64,000 nucleotides of DNA from Pontibacter litorisediminis. Lineage in GTDB: Bacteria > Bacteroidota > Bacteroidia > Cytophagales > Hymenobacteraceae. Positions 34,046 through 41,844 of this stretch are shown here, piece after piece. The stretch is from the NCBI RefSeq assembly GCF_029360645.1, contig NZ_JARDUA010000001.1, positions 868,001-932,000 of the forward strand, read 5' to 3'. Position numbers and translations under genes: made by a program. Below the pieces are notes generated by a model. That model was not told the origin of the DNA, did no database searches, and saw nothing but the letters and a program-made list of their open reading frames with translations. Position 1 is the stretch's first letter, and the number at the start of each line of letters is the position of its first letter.

Positions 34046-34804
34046 CTAGTAATTCGGATCTTGGTTCAGATAGCCACCTCTGTCGGTGCGGCGGCTGCCC
34101 CTGCTGTAGCGGTCTCTGTACGAGCTGCTATAGCTGCCTCTTTCCCGGTGCATGTTGCTGTTGCCCCTGTACCCCTGCTGCTCCAGCGGGTTGCGGTTGC
34201 TGCCTGTGTAATTGGGTTCTCCCCTGTCGGAGTGGGTGCTCCTGTCCGGGTGCATCGAGTTATTGCTGTGGCCTCCGCCATAACCGGAAGAGGACACCGT
34301 ATCGTCCATATGGCCACCCCCTCCGCTCATGGAGCCGTAATGCGAGGAGCCGCCAAAATCGCCGTGGGCGCTATAGTTGGAGCCGCCAAAGGCAGCGCCG
34401 CTGTAGCCGCTCATTCTGCCTGAGCCATAGCCCTGCTCCTGCTGCGCTCTACGCTCACGCTGCATGTGGCGCATGTCTCCTTTATAGCTGTCGGCTGAAT
34501 CTCCAAAGCTAGGGAAACCATATCCCTGCCGAATGTTGCCAAGCTCCCGCTGACGGCCTCGCGTGTTGTCGTAGTAGTTGTCCTCCATGTCGTGGTCGCG
34601 GCTTGGATAGTTCTGGAAGCGGTTGGCATCGAAATCACGGCGGTTGCGGAAATCCTGGGGGTTGTTGCCGTGGCGGTAACGCTCCTGGTGCTCCTTTCCG
34701 AAGTCGCCGTCGCGCGTATCGCGGTTAAAGTCATACGCGTCCCGGCCGGTCCAGAGGCCTTCGTGGTAATAGGGGTTATTTTCTCTTTCGTCTCTCATAG
34801 CCAA
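34046..34804 (-). CDS. Low-complexity Gly/Ser/Arg/Asn/Tyr-rich hypothetical protein
   Basis: The 252-residue protein has no hydrophobic core, no signal peptide and no recognised domain. Residues 1-95 are rich in Arg, Asp, Asn and Tyr (DFNRDTRDGDFGKEHQERYR), residues 120-190 in Gly and Ser with spaced Tyr (SGGGGHMDDTVSSSGYGGG) and the end in Arg, Tyr and Ser. It should be intrinsically disordered. The next gene upstream (34943) is of the same kind, so the pair probably shares a role; function unknown. Met codons at positions 1 and 3 are both possible starts. Confidence 0.75.
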   Translation of the reverse strand: MAMRDERENNPYYHEGLWTGRDAYDFNRDTRDGDFGKEHQERYRHGNNPQDFRNRRDFDANRFQNYPSRDHDMEDNYYDNTRGRQRELGNIRQGYGFPSFGDSADSYKGDMRHMQRERRAQQEQGYGSGRMSGYSGAAFGGSNYSAHGDFGGSSHYGSMSGGGGHMDDTVSSSGYGGGHSNNSMHPDRSTHSDRGEPNYTGSNRNPLEQQGYRGNSNMHRERGSYSSSYRDRYSRGSRRTDRGGYLNQDPNY

Positions 34805-34884
34805 GGTAAGTTTGTTCTACATTTGTTACAGGTTAATCTAAACGCAGGCGGGAAAGAACGGTTATCCTCCTGCGGTACAGGCAA

Positions 34885-34919
34885 AGAAAAAGGCCCGCTT
34901 TGTTAAAGCAGGCCTTTCT
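34885..34919 (-). terminator. Terminator of the low-complexity gene at 34943
   Basis: The stem formed by 34889-34901 and 34905-34917 has 12 pairs and one C-A mismatch; on the minus strand it runs into TTTTTCTTTG. Confidence 0.8.
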
Positions 34920-34942
34920 ATATATGTTTATGAACTTCTTAA

Positions 34943-35464
34943 CTATCTTCGTCGGCCATCATTCTCGCTGTACCTAGACTGGTTTTCCGACCGGAATGGG
35001 GTGCGTGTGCCTGTGCCTGCTGTACCAGACTTACGTTCCGCTGCCCCGGGCTGGCTTTTATCCTCGCCGGTGTTCCCTGCCTCGGACCTGGCGTAGCCAT
35101 AGTTATGGTTAATAAAATTTGTGTAGGCACGGCTACCGGCATAGCTGCCATAGGTAGGCCTGTTGCTGTAATCCGGAAACTCGACGTAGTGCTTTTCCAT
35201 ACTTCCCGTGTTCCGGGCAGCATAGCCCCCCTGCCTGCTGCGGCCAGTGCCGTAAGTGGAGGTACTGTAAGCCCCGCGGTTATAATCACTGTTATAGCTC
35301 TGGGTGCCGTAAAAGTCGTTTCCACGCATGCTTGCATTATCGCGGCCGTAACTGTGCTGCCTGTTCTGGTTTGAGCTTATGTGGCTGCTTTCATAGCTGT
35401 TGCCTACATCACGCTGCTCAGATGCGTTGCGGTCGTATGGATAGTTAGAGTTCATGATATGCAC
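34943..35464 (-). CDS. Low-complexity Ser/Asn/Tyr/Arg-rich hypothetical protein
   Basis: The 173-residue protein lacks any recognised domain and is dominated by Ser, Asn, Tyr, Arg, Gly and Gln (YESSHISSNQNRQHSYGR, YGTQSYNSDYNRGAYSTST). A slightly more ordered patch, HYVEFPDYSNRPTYGSY, lies near residues 92-108. It has the composition of disordered, sticky or condensate-prone proteins and no signal peptide. It has its own terminator, so it is not forced into one transcript with the gene at 34046. Upstream, AGAAC and GTTCT arms at 35503-35517 might be an operator. Confidence 0.72.
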   Translation of the reverse strand: MHIMNSNYPYDRNASEQRDVGNSYESSHISSNQNRQHSYGRDNASMRGNDFYGTQSYNSDYNRGAYSTSTYGTGRSRQGGYAARNTGSMEKHYVEFPDYSNRPTYGSYAGSRAYTNFINHNYGYARSEAGNTGEDKSQPGAAERKSGTAGTGTRTPFRSENQSRYSENDGRRR

Positions 35465-35744
35465 ATTTTAGTTAATATTCTTTCTTATTTAAACGCTATG
35501 TTAGAACAGCTAGTTCTGTGTTTAACTTCTTAATAAAGCACCTTCACCCCCAGCTTATTGCTATTCCATATTTATATAGTTAAGATAACTGCCCTATATT
35601 CAGTTTTTACGTATGATTTAGGATGATTTTCTGCCCGTTTTGACACTCCTCCTGCAGCAGCTAAAACACTTTTTCACCTCCTGAAAAAACCAAGCAAATA
35701 ACCATTGCTTCCTGCTGTGGGTATACGCTGTAACAAAGCAGCAG

Positions 35745-36482
35745 ATGGAGCAGCATATACACATTGGCACCTCGGGATGGCACTACAAGCATTGGGTGGG
35801 CACGTTTTATCCCAAGGAACTACGGGCAAAGGACTTTACAGGTTACTATTGCCGCTTCTTTCAGACGGTGGAAATCAACAATTCCTTCTATAAGTTACCG
35901 TCTGCGGATACCTTTGCCAGTTGGCGCCGGTCGGTGCCCGATGATTTCATGTTTGCGGTAAAGGCCAGCCGTTACCTTACCCACATGAAAAAGCTGCTGG
36001 AGCCGCAAGAGCCCCTGAGCCGCTTCTTTTCCAGCGCCAATGCCCTGGAGCACAAGCTGGGGCCGGTGCTGTTCCAACTGCCGCCAGGCTGGAAAGTAAA
36101 TGCCGGCCGCCTTCGTGAGTTCCTCTCATTTTTGCCGCCCTACTACAAGTATACCTTCGAGTTCAGGCACCCGAGTTGGTACACAAGTGAAATTTTGGAC
36201 CTCCTCCGAAAACATAATGCCGCGTTTTGTATTTATGAACTGGACGGCCATGTTTCGCCGCTGCATGTCACTTCTGATTTTGTTTATGTGCGCCTGCACG
36301 GCCCCGACGGCAAGTACGCAGGTTCCTATGCAGAGGAAGCCTTGCAATGGTGGGCGCAACAGTGCCGACAATGGCAACAGCAGGGCCTGCAAGTGTATGT
36401 CTATTTTGACAACGACCAGCTTGGCTACGCTGCCTTTAACGCACTGAGGCTGCGGGAGATCGTGCGGCAAATCAATGGCTGA
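35745..36482 (+). CDS. DUF72-family protein (YecE-like)
   Basis: The 245-residue protein shows the DUF72 hallmarks: IGTSGWHYKHWVGTFYP at the N-terminus, YCRFFQTVEINNSFY, KLGPVLFQLPPGW at about residue 105, FEFRHPSWY near 140, and YFDNDQLGYAAFNALRL near the end. The fold is a TIM barrel; biochemical activity is not established. No operon partner. Confidence 0.93.
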   Translation: MEQHIHIGTSGWHYKHWVGTFYPKELRAKDFTGYYCRFFQTVEINNSFYKLPSADTFASWRRSVPDDFMFAVKASRYLTHMKKLLEPQEPLSRFFSSANALEHKLGPVLFQLPPGWKVNAGRLREFLSFLPPYYKYTFEFRHPSWYTSEILDLLRKHNAAFCIYELDGHVSPLHVTSDFVYVRLHGPDGKYAGSYAEEALQWWAQQCRQWQQQGLQVYVYFDNDQLGYAAFNALRLREIVRQING

Positions 36483-36595
36483 GAGTGGCGCGAAAATTGT
36501 ATCAAAACACCCAAAAAACCTAGAAAAACCTATGGAAGCTGCCGCATGGTGGCTACCTTTACACCCGTAAATAATTCGAAAAACTGACATATACC

Positions 36596-37612
36596 ATGAG
36601 CAAAATAACAACGGATATATGCATTGTGGGCGCAGGACCTGTCGGTCTGTTTGCCGTGTTTGAGGCCGGCCTGCTCAAGATGCGTTGCCACGTAGTAGAT
36701 GCGCTGCCTGCCGTTGGCGGACAGCTGTCTGAGATTTATCCTAAAAAACCGATTTACGACATACCGGGCTTCCCAGAGATTTTAGCCGGAGACCTGATCA
36801 AAAACCTGGAACAGCAGATTGCCCCCTTCCATCCCACCTTTACCTTAGGCGAGCGCGTGGAGGAACTGGAGAAACTGGACGATGGCTCTTTTATCGTGCA
36901 CACGGTGGATGGCACCGAGATTGCCTGTAAGGTGGTAGTGATTGCCGGAGGACTCGGTTCCTTTGAACCCCGTAAGCCTGCCATCGAGAACCTGGAGCGT
37001 TACGAGCGCAAGGGCGTGGAGTACATGGTGCGCGACCCGGAGCATTTCCGCGATAAGCGCGTGGTGCTGGCCGGCGGCGGCGACTCTGCCCTGGACTGGA
37101 CCATTTACCTGGCAGGCCTTTGCAAAGAGCTGACGCTGGTGCACCGCGGTACTACCTTCAGGGGAGCCCCTGAGTCGGCGGCTAAGGTGTTGAGTATGGC
37201 AGAGGAAGGCCACATCAAGCTGATCCTGAAATCGAACGTAACGGAGGTACACGGCGAAGACAACCTGGAGGCCGTTACCGTGATGGTGGATAACACAGAG
37301 CCTTACCAGATCGAGGTGGATAACTTCATACCTCTGTTCGGATTGGTGCCGAAATTGGGGCCTATTGAGAATTGGGGACTGGAGCTGGACAAGAATGCGA
37401 TCGTGGTGGACACCGAAGACTACTCCACCAACGTGCCGGGGGTGTACGCCATTGGCGACATCAACACGTACCCGGGCAAGCTGAAGCTTATCCTCTGTGG
37501 CTTCCACGAGGCGGCGCTGATGGCCCAAAGCGCTTACAACATCATCTACCCGGATAAAAAGTTTGTGTTAAAGTATACCACCGTTAACGGCATTCAGGAG
37601 CTACAGCAATGA
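36596..37612 (+). CDS. Ferredoxin--NAD(P)+ reductase, thioredoxin-reductase-like
   Basis: The 338-residue flavoprotein has an FAD-binding GAGPVG (12-17), the GGQLSEIYPKKPIYDIPGFP motif typical of this reductase class, and an NAD(P)-binding site VVLAGGGDSALDW. It has no CxxC redox pair, so it is the YumC-type ferredoxin reductase and not a thioredoxin reductase. The 2Fe-2S ferredoxin gene overlaps its stop by 4 bp (ATGA), which supports electron transfer between the two products. A promoter-like TACCTTTA lies about 40 bp upstream of the start. Confidence 0.93.
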   Translation: MSKITTDICIVGAGPVGLFAVFEAGLLKMRCHVVDALPAVGGQLSEIYPKKPIYDIPGFPEILAGDLIKNLEQQIAPFHPTFTLGERVEELEKLDDGSFIVHTVDGTEIACKVVVIAGGLGSFEPRKPAIENLERYERKGVEYMVRDPEHFRDKRVVLAGGGDSALDWTIYLAGLCKELTLVHRGTTFRGAPESAAKVLSMAEEGHIKLILKSNVTEVHGEDNLEAVTVMVDNTEPYQIEVDNFIPLFGLVPKLGPIENWGLELDKNAIVVDTEDYSTNVPGVYAIGDINTYPGKLKLILCGFHEAALMAQSAYNIIYPDKKFVLKYTTVNGIQELQQ

Positions 37613-37938
37613 AAGACGCGATAAACATATATGTTGAGCAGGAAAACGGAGAACGTATAGCACTGGAGGCTCCGCTGGACATGAACCTTTCGGTAATGGA
37701 GGTGCTGAAGGCGAATGAGTTCCCGGTGCAGGCTGTATGCGGCGGCATGGCCATCTGTGCCACCTGCCACGTGGAGGTGCTCCAGAACGGCGAGGGAGAG
37801 TTGCCTGAGATGAACGACGACGAGGCGTACATGCTCGAAACCCTGCCACACGCCACTGAAAGCAGCCGCCTCTCGTGCCAGCTGCGCGTAAACCCGGAGC
37901 TTGACGGCCTGGTGGTACGCATTATGCCGGAAGCGTAG
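37609..37938 (+). CDS. 2Fe-2S ferredoxin (adrenodoxin-like)
   Basis: The 109-residue protein binds a [2Fe-2S] cluster through Cys44, Cys50, Cys53 and Cys90 (VCGGMAICATC and LSCQL), the C-x5-C-x2-C...C spacing of adrenodoxin or putidaredoxin-type ferredoxins. It is translationally coupled to the upstream reductase gene. Acceptor unknown; Fe-S cluster assembly or a heme or hydroxylase system are family roles. Confidence 0.95.
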   Translation: MKDAINIYVEQENGERIALEAPLDMNLSVMEVLKANEFPVQAVCGGMAICATCHVEVLQNGEGELPEMNDDEAYMLETLPHATESSRLSCQLRVNPELDGLVVRIMPEA

Positions 37939-37961
37939 GCGTGCTTCCTGATTCATACTTC

Positions 37962-37993
37962 AAAAAGGTGCTGCTGCGGTGGCACCTTTTTTA
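37962..37993 (+). terminator. Rho-independent terminator after the ferredoxin gene
   Basis: AAAAAGGTGC (37962-37971) pairs with GCACCTTTTT (37982-37991) with T continuing. Confidence 0.92.
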
Positions 37994-38049
37994 TTTGCGT
38001 AATTTTAAATGCAGGTTTCCTAAGCTTAAGCCCGGGGCAGTTCTACCCC

Positions 38050-38469
38050 TCACGGCCGCTTATAGCTTACCACCTTCACCACCACCGTGTCCGCCTGCTT
38101 GGGATCATTGTCAAAGTTTACCCACCCTTCGCGTTTGGACTCCTGCGGGGCAAAGGGAAAATCAAGGTCGGCCTGCTCCACGGCTGTACCATTGTGTTGC
38201 ACCTTTACCTCTAGTTTTACCTGCTCTGCCGTTTCGCCACCCTTGTTGTACAGCACCACGCGGTAACGGTAGGGGGCATACTTGGTCGGATCCGGAAAGT
38301 TCTCCGCCACCAGGTCTGGAGTTGAAGGCTTGCGGGTATACGCCTGAAAGCCCAGGTAGCCAAAAACGCTTAGCAACAACAGCAGCCCGATTCCGAAAAC
38401 AACCCATTCAAACCAATTTTTCCGGTCCTTTATATCATCTGCATGATCTTGTTTTTCCTCCATGTGCAT
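38050..38469 (-). CDS. TIGR02588-family protein, one membrane helix
   Basis: The 139-residue protein has a short cytoplasmic N-terminus, one transmembrane helix (about 22-42, VVFGIGLLLLLSVFGYLGF) and a beta-rich outer domain (YRYRVVLYNKGGETAEQVKLEV, then KREGWVNFDNDP). This matches the TIGR02588 family, known only as the neighbour of TIGR02587 membrane proteins, which is the gene directly upstream. The two genes are separated by one base, so they are one unit. Function unknown. Confidence 0.85.
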   Translation of the reverse strand: MHMEEKQDHADDIKDRKNWFEWVVFGIGLLLLLSVFGYLGFQAYTRKPSTPDLVAENFPDPTKYAPYRYRVVLYNKGGETAEQVKLEVKVQHNGTAVEQADLDFPFAPQESKREGWVNFDNDPKQADTVVVKVVSYKRP

Positions 38470-38470
38470 T

Positions 38471-39382
38471 TTACGATTTAATGAGCAAACGACCCGCCGA
38501 GGCTCCCAAAGAGGTTAAAACCCCCAATGTTACTACCTGAGAGGTAATCACCCAGAAACTGGCGCCATCAAACCTACCAAAGAACCACAGCATAAATGCC
38601 GCCGCCGCCAGCCCCACCAGGTAGCTGATGCAGGTATCGAAGGTAAGGTTATACAGGAAGCCGTTCTGGTGGCTGCTAGCCCGCCCTTTAATATCACTAA
38701 AGAACAAGATGATGGCGCATAGTACAATGGAGACCAGCGCCATCATCAGAATGTTAACAGAGGTGGCATCCGTGGCGATTTTCAGCACCTCCTCGGTAGG
38801 GGCCACGTTGCCACCCACCAATATAGCCCCACAAAGCGCCAGCACCGTGCTGCCCAGACGCGAGCGGTAGAGGGAGTCTTTGTTCGCTCGCTCAGCCTGC
38901 TCCTTCTGCCTCCGCTCTGTCTCCTCGTCCGCGCTTGTGTCCCCTTCGTTCACGCCCAACTGAGCAGTTCCCACCGACACCCCAATGGACACGGCCATGG
39001 CCTCGATGATTATCTTCCCCATTATTTCGTCGGTTGACATCTGCCCAAACTCGATCCGGTTTAGCATGAGCAATACAGCAAAGGAGAGCAGCAGGCCAAT
39101 CCCTAACTCCTCTACCGAATCTACCATTACGCTGCGCCACGACACATCAGGACGCATACCGGCAAAGCGGTTGTAACCCAGCAAAAGCAGATAAGTGACC
39201 CCTACCAGCAGCAGCAACTGCTGTGGCGAGACTGTAAAACCAGCCCACCATACTTCCATGGTATAGAGCAGCGGGAAACTGAATAGCAGGCCGCCGGTTA
39301 TCCCGCGGGCATACTCCTTCAGCGACTGCCGCAGCGGCCGGTTGTTGCTTGTTGCCTTTTTCCTTTGTTTAGTCTCTGCCAC
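38471..39382 (-). CDS. TIGR02587-family integral membrane protein
   Basis: The 303-residue protein has about seven hydrophobic helices and a cytoplasmic charged stretch (about 155-175, DEETERRQKEQAERANKD). It opens with the family motif LKEYARGITGGLLFSFPLLYT and WW residues (EVWWAGF). The family is annotated as putative integral membrane protein with no known activity and pairs with TIGR02588. Upstream lies a divergent outer membrane gene. Confidence 0.87.
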   Translation of the reverse strand: MAETKQRKKATSNNRPLRQSLKEYARGITGGLLFSFPLLYTMEVWWAGFTVSPQQLLLLVGVTYLLLLGYNRFAGMRPDVSWRSVMVDSVEELGIGLLLSFAVLLMLNRIEFGQMSTDEIMGKIIIEAMAVSIGVSVGTAQLGVNEGDTSADEETERRQKEQAERANKDSLYRSRLGSTVLALCGAILVGGNVAPTEEVLKIATDATSVNILMMALVSIVLCAIILFFSDIKGRASSHQNGFLYNLTFDTCISYLVGLAAAAFMLWFFGRFDGASFWVITSQVVTLGVLTSLGASAGRLLIKS

Positions 39383-39475
39383 TTCTAAATATTTGGTGGC
39401 TTATACGGCGGCTGTCGCTTCCTGGCTGCTTTGGCTATACTTTGGACTCAAAAGTACATGATGGCAAAAGCAAGT

Positions 39476-39506
39476 ATTGTTAAATAACGATATTTGCATA
39501 TCTTTA
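39476..39506 (+). promoter_or_regulatory. Promoter of the first beta-barrel paralogue
   Basis: TATCTTTA (39499-39506) is a 7-of-8 match to TAnnTTTG with ATTG (39476-39479) 19 bp upstream. It lies over the upstream in-frame start at 39494, which supports the ATG at 39542 as the true start. Confidence 0.5.
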
Positions 39507-39541
39507 ACTATTTAAATGTTCTGACACAAAAGAAAACAAAC

Positions 39542-40189
39542 ATGAAAAAGCTTTTAGCCGCAGCAGTATTTGCTCTACTAGGCTCTGGAGCCTTTGCGCA
39601 AACTTCTCCGGGTACCGTTGTGGTAACTGGCAGCCTTCGCTTTAGTACCCAAACCTCAGAATCCGAACGCAACGACACACTGAGCCAAAAATCTCTTGGA
39701 ACAGCGTTTGGAGTAGGCCCAAGTGTAGGCTATTTGCTTGGAAATAACTTTGAGCTTGGTGCTGGTTTGGGCTTTTCACGTTCAACAACCACAAACACAA
39801 ACTTTAACAGTACAGGTGACAGAAGCGAAACGAAGACAAAAACGAATGCCTTCACCGTTAACCCCTACCTTAAAAAGTACTTCATGCTTTCTGAGCAGTT
39901 TGCCCTTACCGGCCAACTTTCTGCCGGGCTTGGCTGCTACAAAAGAGAGAATGACGCGAATGCTGTTTCCCAGCAGAAGACCTCTTTTTTCAATGCAGCG
40001 CTTGCCCCGGGAATAACTTATTTCCCTACTGATAAACTTGGCATAAGTGCTGGCCTTGGGGGATTGCGATATGACCAGACATTGAAGAAAACGCAAGCAA
40101 GCGATTCTCCAGTCAAAACATACTCCGGCTTAAGCATTGATTTCGAGGATGCCCTTTATTTCAGCTTAAGCTATTTCATCAATCGCTAA
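39542..40189 (+). CDS. Outer membrane beta-barrel protein (first of a tandem pair)
   Basis: The 215-residue protein has a signal peptide (about 1-20, SGAFAQ) and alternating amphipathic strands: GTVVVTGSLRFSTQTSES, FGVGPSVGYLLGNNFELGAG, FTVNPYLKKYFMLSEQFAL, LAPGITYFPTDKLGISAGLGG, ending in ALYFSLSYFINR with aromatic final strand. It fits an eight-strand porin-like barrel (PF13568-type). It is a clear paralogue of the next gene (GTVV..GSL, NPYLKKYF, PGITFFPT). Both are visibly more AT-rich than their neighbours. Confidence 0.85.
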   Translation: MKKLLAAAVFALLGSGAFAQTSPGTVVVTGSLRFSTQTSESERNDTLSQKSLGTAFGVGPSVGYLLGNNFELGAGLGFSRSTTTNTNFNSTGDRSETKTKTNAFTVNPYLKKYFMLSEQFALTGQLSAGLGCYKRENDANAVSQQKTSFFNAALAPGITYFPTDKLGISAGLGGLRYDQTLKKTQASDSPVKTYSGLSIDFEDALYFSLSYFINR

Positions 40190-40335
40190 CACAAACGTCA
40201 CTTGCTTTTATTCCTGTACTTATACTATCTGCTTCTCCGGATGATGGAGCCGGGGAGTGGCCATATGAACCATTGTCGATAAATAACCTGATTTACACCC
40301 AAGTATAAAACTTATATTCCTAAAGAAGACAAACC

Positions 40336-41013
40336 ATGAAGAAACTATTCTTTGCCGCTGTATTTGCATGTTTAACTTCGGCAGCTCTCGCTCAAACATC
40401 TCAGGGTACCGTTGTCGCCTCCGGCTCTCTGGGCTATCAAAATAACAATCATAAAAATGATGCTGACACACAAAAGTCTGTAAATAGATCATTTACATTA
40501 GCTCCTAGTATAGGCTACATGCTAAGGGATGGTCTGGAAGCGGGTATTTCTGTAGGTTATACCTCTTCAAATGACGAGTCTAAAGTTTATAATGTGTTAC
40601 CAGGTGGCAGTCTCGAATTACGCTCCACCAGTGAAACCACAAACCGCAGCCTTGCAATAGGCCCGTACCTAAAGAAGTACTTCTCTGTTTCAGAGAAAAT
40701 CGCTTTCACCGGTCAGGCTTATTTGAACTATGTTTCAGCTGAACATGACTACCACTCAGACTACAGTAACAGTCGTTCAAGATCAAACTATGAATCCACA
40801 GGCTTTAGTGTAGGCTTAAGACCTGGGATAACTTTTTTCCCAACCTCCAAAATAGGCCTGAGCGCAGGTTTCGGAAGCTTAGGATACACGCGCAGTACAT
40901 CAACCTCAGAGCTGGAGTACTTTGAAGATAGCAAATCAACCTCCTCTGAATTTGGCCTTAACCTGAGTGGCAGCACCCTTTCCTTTGGCTTAGGCTACTA
41001 CATCAGCCGCTAA
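40336..41013 (+). CDS. Outer membrane beta-barrel protein (second of a tandem pair)
   Basis: The 225-residue protein repeats the plan of the preceding gene: signal peptide (about 1-20, AALAQ), GTVVASGSLGYQNNN, SIGYMLRDGLEAGISVGY, IGPYLKKYFSVSEKIAFTG, GLRPGITFFPTSKIGLSAGFG and a C-terminal strand STLSFGLGYYISR. Loops are Ser, Asn and Asp-rich and differ from those of the first copy, as expected for surface-exposed regions. Role unknown. Confidence 0.85.
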   Translation: MKKLFFAAVFACLTSAALAQTSQGTVVASGSLGYQNNNHKNDADTQKSVNRSFTLAPSIGYMLRDGLEAGISVGYTSSNDESKVYNVLPGGSLELRSTSETTNRSLAIGPYLKKYFSVSEKIAFTGQAYLNYVSAEHDYHSDYSNSRSRSNYESTGFSVGLRPGITFFPTSKIGLSAGFGSLGYTRSTSTSELEYFEDSKSTSSEFGLNLSGSTLSFGLGYYISR

Positions 41014-41022
41014 ACAAGTATA

Positions 41023-41085
41023 GCAAGTATAAAAAGAGAGGCCTGCGCAAACTATACTTGCGCAGGCCTCTCTTTTTATACTTGC
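41023..41085. terminator. Bidirectional terminator, 28-bp perfect stem built on the AAGTATA word
   Basis: Positions 41023-41050 are perfectly complementary to 41058-41085 around a 7-nt loop (ACTATAC). Outer arms read GCAAGTATAAAAA and TTTTTATACTTGC. Further copies of the word lie at 41016 and 41096 and overlap the loop. It lies between the convergent beta-barrel and LutA-like genes. Confidence 0.93.
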
Positions 41086-41101
41086 TTAGTATGATCTATA
41101 C

Positions 41102-41842
41102 TTACCAGCCACTTGCCAGCACATCGGCAATGTGCATGGTCTTGATCGGCTTGTTCTGCTTTTTGATGTAGGCCTCCAGGTGCATCAGGCAGCTGCTGTC
41201 GGTGGAGACGATGTAATCGGCACCAGTGGCGATGGCGTTGTCTACCTTTTGCTCGGCCATGGCTGTGGAAATGGCCTCAAACTTCACCGCAAAGGTGCCG
41301 CCAAAGCCGCAGCAGGTTTCGCTATCCTCCATTTCTACCAGTTCCAGCCCGCGCACATGGCTTAGCAACTCGCGTGGGCCGGCCTTAATGCCGCACTCGC
41401 GCAGGGCACTGCAGGAGTCGTGGTAGGTGTACCTGCCCGCCAAGGATGCTCCTTCAATGCGCGTAATGCCCAATACATCGGTCAGGAATTCCGTCAGCTC
41501 GTACACCTTCTTCTGCATGGCCCTGTACTTCACCAGCTTCGACGACTTCACGAAAATATCCTGGTACGCGTTGCGCACCATGCCCACACACGAGGCAGAA
41601 GGCGCCACAATGTAATGCGAGGTATCGCTTGAGAAATCGTCCAGGAACTTGTCGGCCACCTCGCGGGCCTCATTAAAGAAGCCGGCATTGAAGGCGGGCT
41701 GACCGCAGCAGGTCTGGTTTTGGTTGTAGCGTACCTCACACCCTACCTTTTCCAGCACTTTCACCATGTTCATGGCCGTGTCCGGAAACAGCTGGTCTAC
41801 GAAGCACGGCACAAAAATATCGACTATTGTTCTCCTTGCCAT
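41102..41842 (-). CDS. LutA/YkgE-like (Fe-S)-binding protein
   Basis: The 246-residue protein has the two CCG domains of this family: TCCGQPAFNAGF near residue 44 and TCCGFGGTFAVKF near residue 185, with PCFVDQLFP at the start. In Bacillus LutA works with LutB and LutC in lactate oxidation, and the CCG fold also serves heterodisulfide-type reductases. No LutB or LutC gene is adjacent; the HMG-CoA lyase gene lies 2 bp upstream and is likely cotranscribed. Confidence 0.92.
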   Translation of the reverse strand: MARRTIVDIFVPCFVDQLFPDTAMNMVKVLEKVGCEVRYNQNQTCCGQPAFNAGFFNEAREVADKFLDDFSSDTSHYIVAPSASCVGMVRNAYQDIFVKSSKLVKYRAMQKKVYELTEFLTDVLGITRIEGASLAGRYTYHDSCSALRECGIKAGPRELLSHVRGLELVEMEDSETCCGFGGTFAVKFEAISTAMAEQKVDNAIATGADYIVSTDSSCLMHLEAYIKKQNKPIKTMHIADVLASGW

Positions 41843-41844
41843 AA

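Noticed and set aside
33967..34512. A Cys-rich frame of 181 codons on the plus strand
   Set aside because: It begins inside the terminator hairpin and runs antisense to the Gly/Ser-rich gene; the Cys content is only the mirror of Gly and Ser codons.
35503..35517. AGAAC/GTTCT inverted repeat upstream of the disordered protein gene
   Set aside because: Five-base arms around an asymmetric centre in AT-rich DNA are too weak for an operator call.
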